Shown here in pieces: positions 6,866 through 7,216 of a stretch of 7,216 nucleotides of DNA. The notes beneath the pieces were generated by a model. That model ran no database searches and was not told the origin of the DNA. It saw only the letters and a program-made list of their open reading frames with translations. The stretch is from contig CAZTLW010000120.1 in assembly GCA_964614585.1 (NCBI GenBank), forward strand, positions 1 through 7,216, given 5' to 3'. Every line of letters begins with the position of its first letter. Position 1 is the first letter of the stretch. Made by a program: the position numbers and the translations under genes. The DNA is from JAHEFX01 sp964614585. GTDB lineage: Bacteria; Actinomycetota; Acidimicrobiia; Spongiisociales; JAENVV01.

Positions 6866-7216
6866 TCAGGCGTTCGTCTGGACCCGGCGCAGCTTCTGCA
6901 TCGGGGCGAGTTCGGACTCGTAGACCTGTTTCACGCCGTCGCCGAGAGCGGTCTCGATGTCGCGGATGTTGCGCACCAGGTTGTGGAGGCCCATGACCTC
7001 AACCGAGGCGGCCTGGTCGGAGCCCCACATCGCCCGGTCCAGGGTGACGTGTCGTTCGACGAAGGTGGCACCGAGCGCCACCGCCGCCCAGGTGGGGGAG
7101 AGGCCGACCTCGTGGCCGCTGTAGCCGATCGCCACCTCGGGCCACAAGGCCTTCAGGGTCTGGATCATCCGCAGGTTCAACTCCTCGACGCCACATGGGT
7201 AGGCCGAGGTCGAGTG
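6866..7216 (-). CDS. NeuB-like nonulosonic acid synthase, C-terminal part only; no SAF domain
   Basis: The visible 116 residues form the end of a NeuB/SpsE/NANS-type TIM barrel, which condenses phosphoenolpyruvate with an N-acyl-hexosamine (or similar sugar) to make a sialic-acid-like nonulosonate. From the window edge: HSTSAYPCGVEELNLRMI (1-18), AIGYSGHEVGLSP (about 29-41), AAVALGATFVERHVTLDRAMWGSDQAAS (about 44-71), then IETALGDGVK (about 86-95). The histidines in GYSGH and ERH correspond to the two metal ligands known for Neisseria NeuB. The GYSGHE, ERHxTLD and GSD forms are closer to animal NANS than to the bacterial GYSDHT, EKHFTLD and GPD forms. Translation stops at LRRVQTNA, where NeuB proteins normally enter the linker to the SAF (antifreeze-like) domain. 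The N-terminal part lies beyond 7216. The exact sugar substrate cannot be told. Confidence 0.87.
   Translation of the reverse strand, partial: HSTSAYPCGVEELNLRMIQTLKALWPEVAIGYSGHEVGLSPTWAAVALGATFVERHVTLDRAMWGSDQAASVEVMGLHNLVRNIRDIETALGDGVKQVYESELAPMQKLRRVQTNA

Noticed and set aside
6866..6868. Frameshift that cut off a SAF domain from the NeuB-like gene
   Set aside because: The downstream sequence in all three minus-strand frames shows no SAF-like motif. The frame one base later is a well-formed GNAT-like protein with its own start.
5707..6996. + strand open frame of 429 codons antisense to the GNAT-like gene
   Set aside because: Val/Gly/Arg/Asp-rich shadow of the reverse strand with no recognisable domain.

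Overview
The window is a very GC-rich, tightly packed stretch of bacterial chromosome. Nine protein genes cover almost all of it. The only gaps are 1, 35 and 53 bases, and several neighbouring genes overlap. The extreme GC bias, GTG starts, a likely leaderless start, a SURF1/DUF2277 pair and TANNNT-type -10 boxes suggest a high-GC actinobacterium. An Acidimicrobiia-like lineage is my guess, but nothing here proves it. I see no tRNA, rRNA, insertion sequence, integrase, CRISPR array or tandem repeat.

Left part (1-916, + strand): the 3' part of a SURF1-family gene, linked to cytochrome c oxidase assembly, overlaps a small DUF2277 gene. This pair runs head-on into the next block, with a 35-base antisense overlap.

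Centre (882-4757): a divergent arginine-catabolism block. On the minus strand, an M20-family metallo-amidohydrolase gene is translationally coupled (GTGA overlap) to arginine N-succinyltransferase (astA). On the plus strand, succinylornithine transaminase (astC) is coupled (ATGA-type overlap) to a small Cys/His-rich DUF5946-like protein. The two arms share a 35-base intergenic region with mirrored -10-like hexamers, each 9 bases from its ATG. AstA and AstC are steps 1 and 3 of the arginine succinyltransferase (AST) pathway. AstB, AstD and classical AstE are not in the window. The M20 enzyme, with a carboxypeptidase-G2-like ligand set, is a good candidate for the missing final desuccinylation step.

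Right part (4754-7216, - strand): a separate operon-like series. In transcription order it holds the 3' end of a NeuB-like nonulosonic acid synthase gene that stops before the usual SAF domain, a ~373-residue GNAT-like protein, and a phytanoyl-CoA-dioxygenase-like Fe(II) oxygenase. It looks like part of a surface-sugar or small-molecule modification locus of unknown product. Its last gene shares the four bases CTAG of its stop codon with the stop of the DUF5946-like gene coming from the other side.
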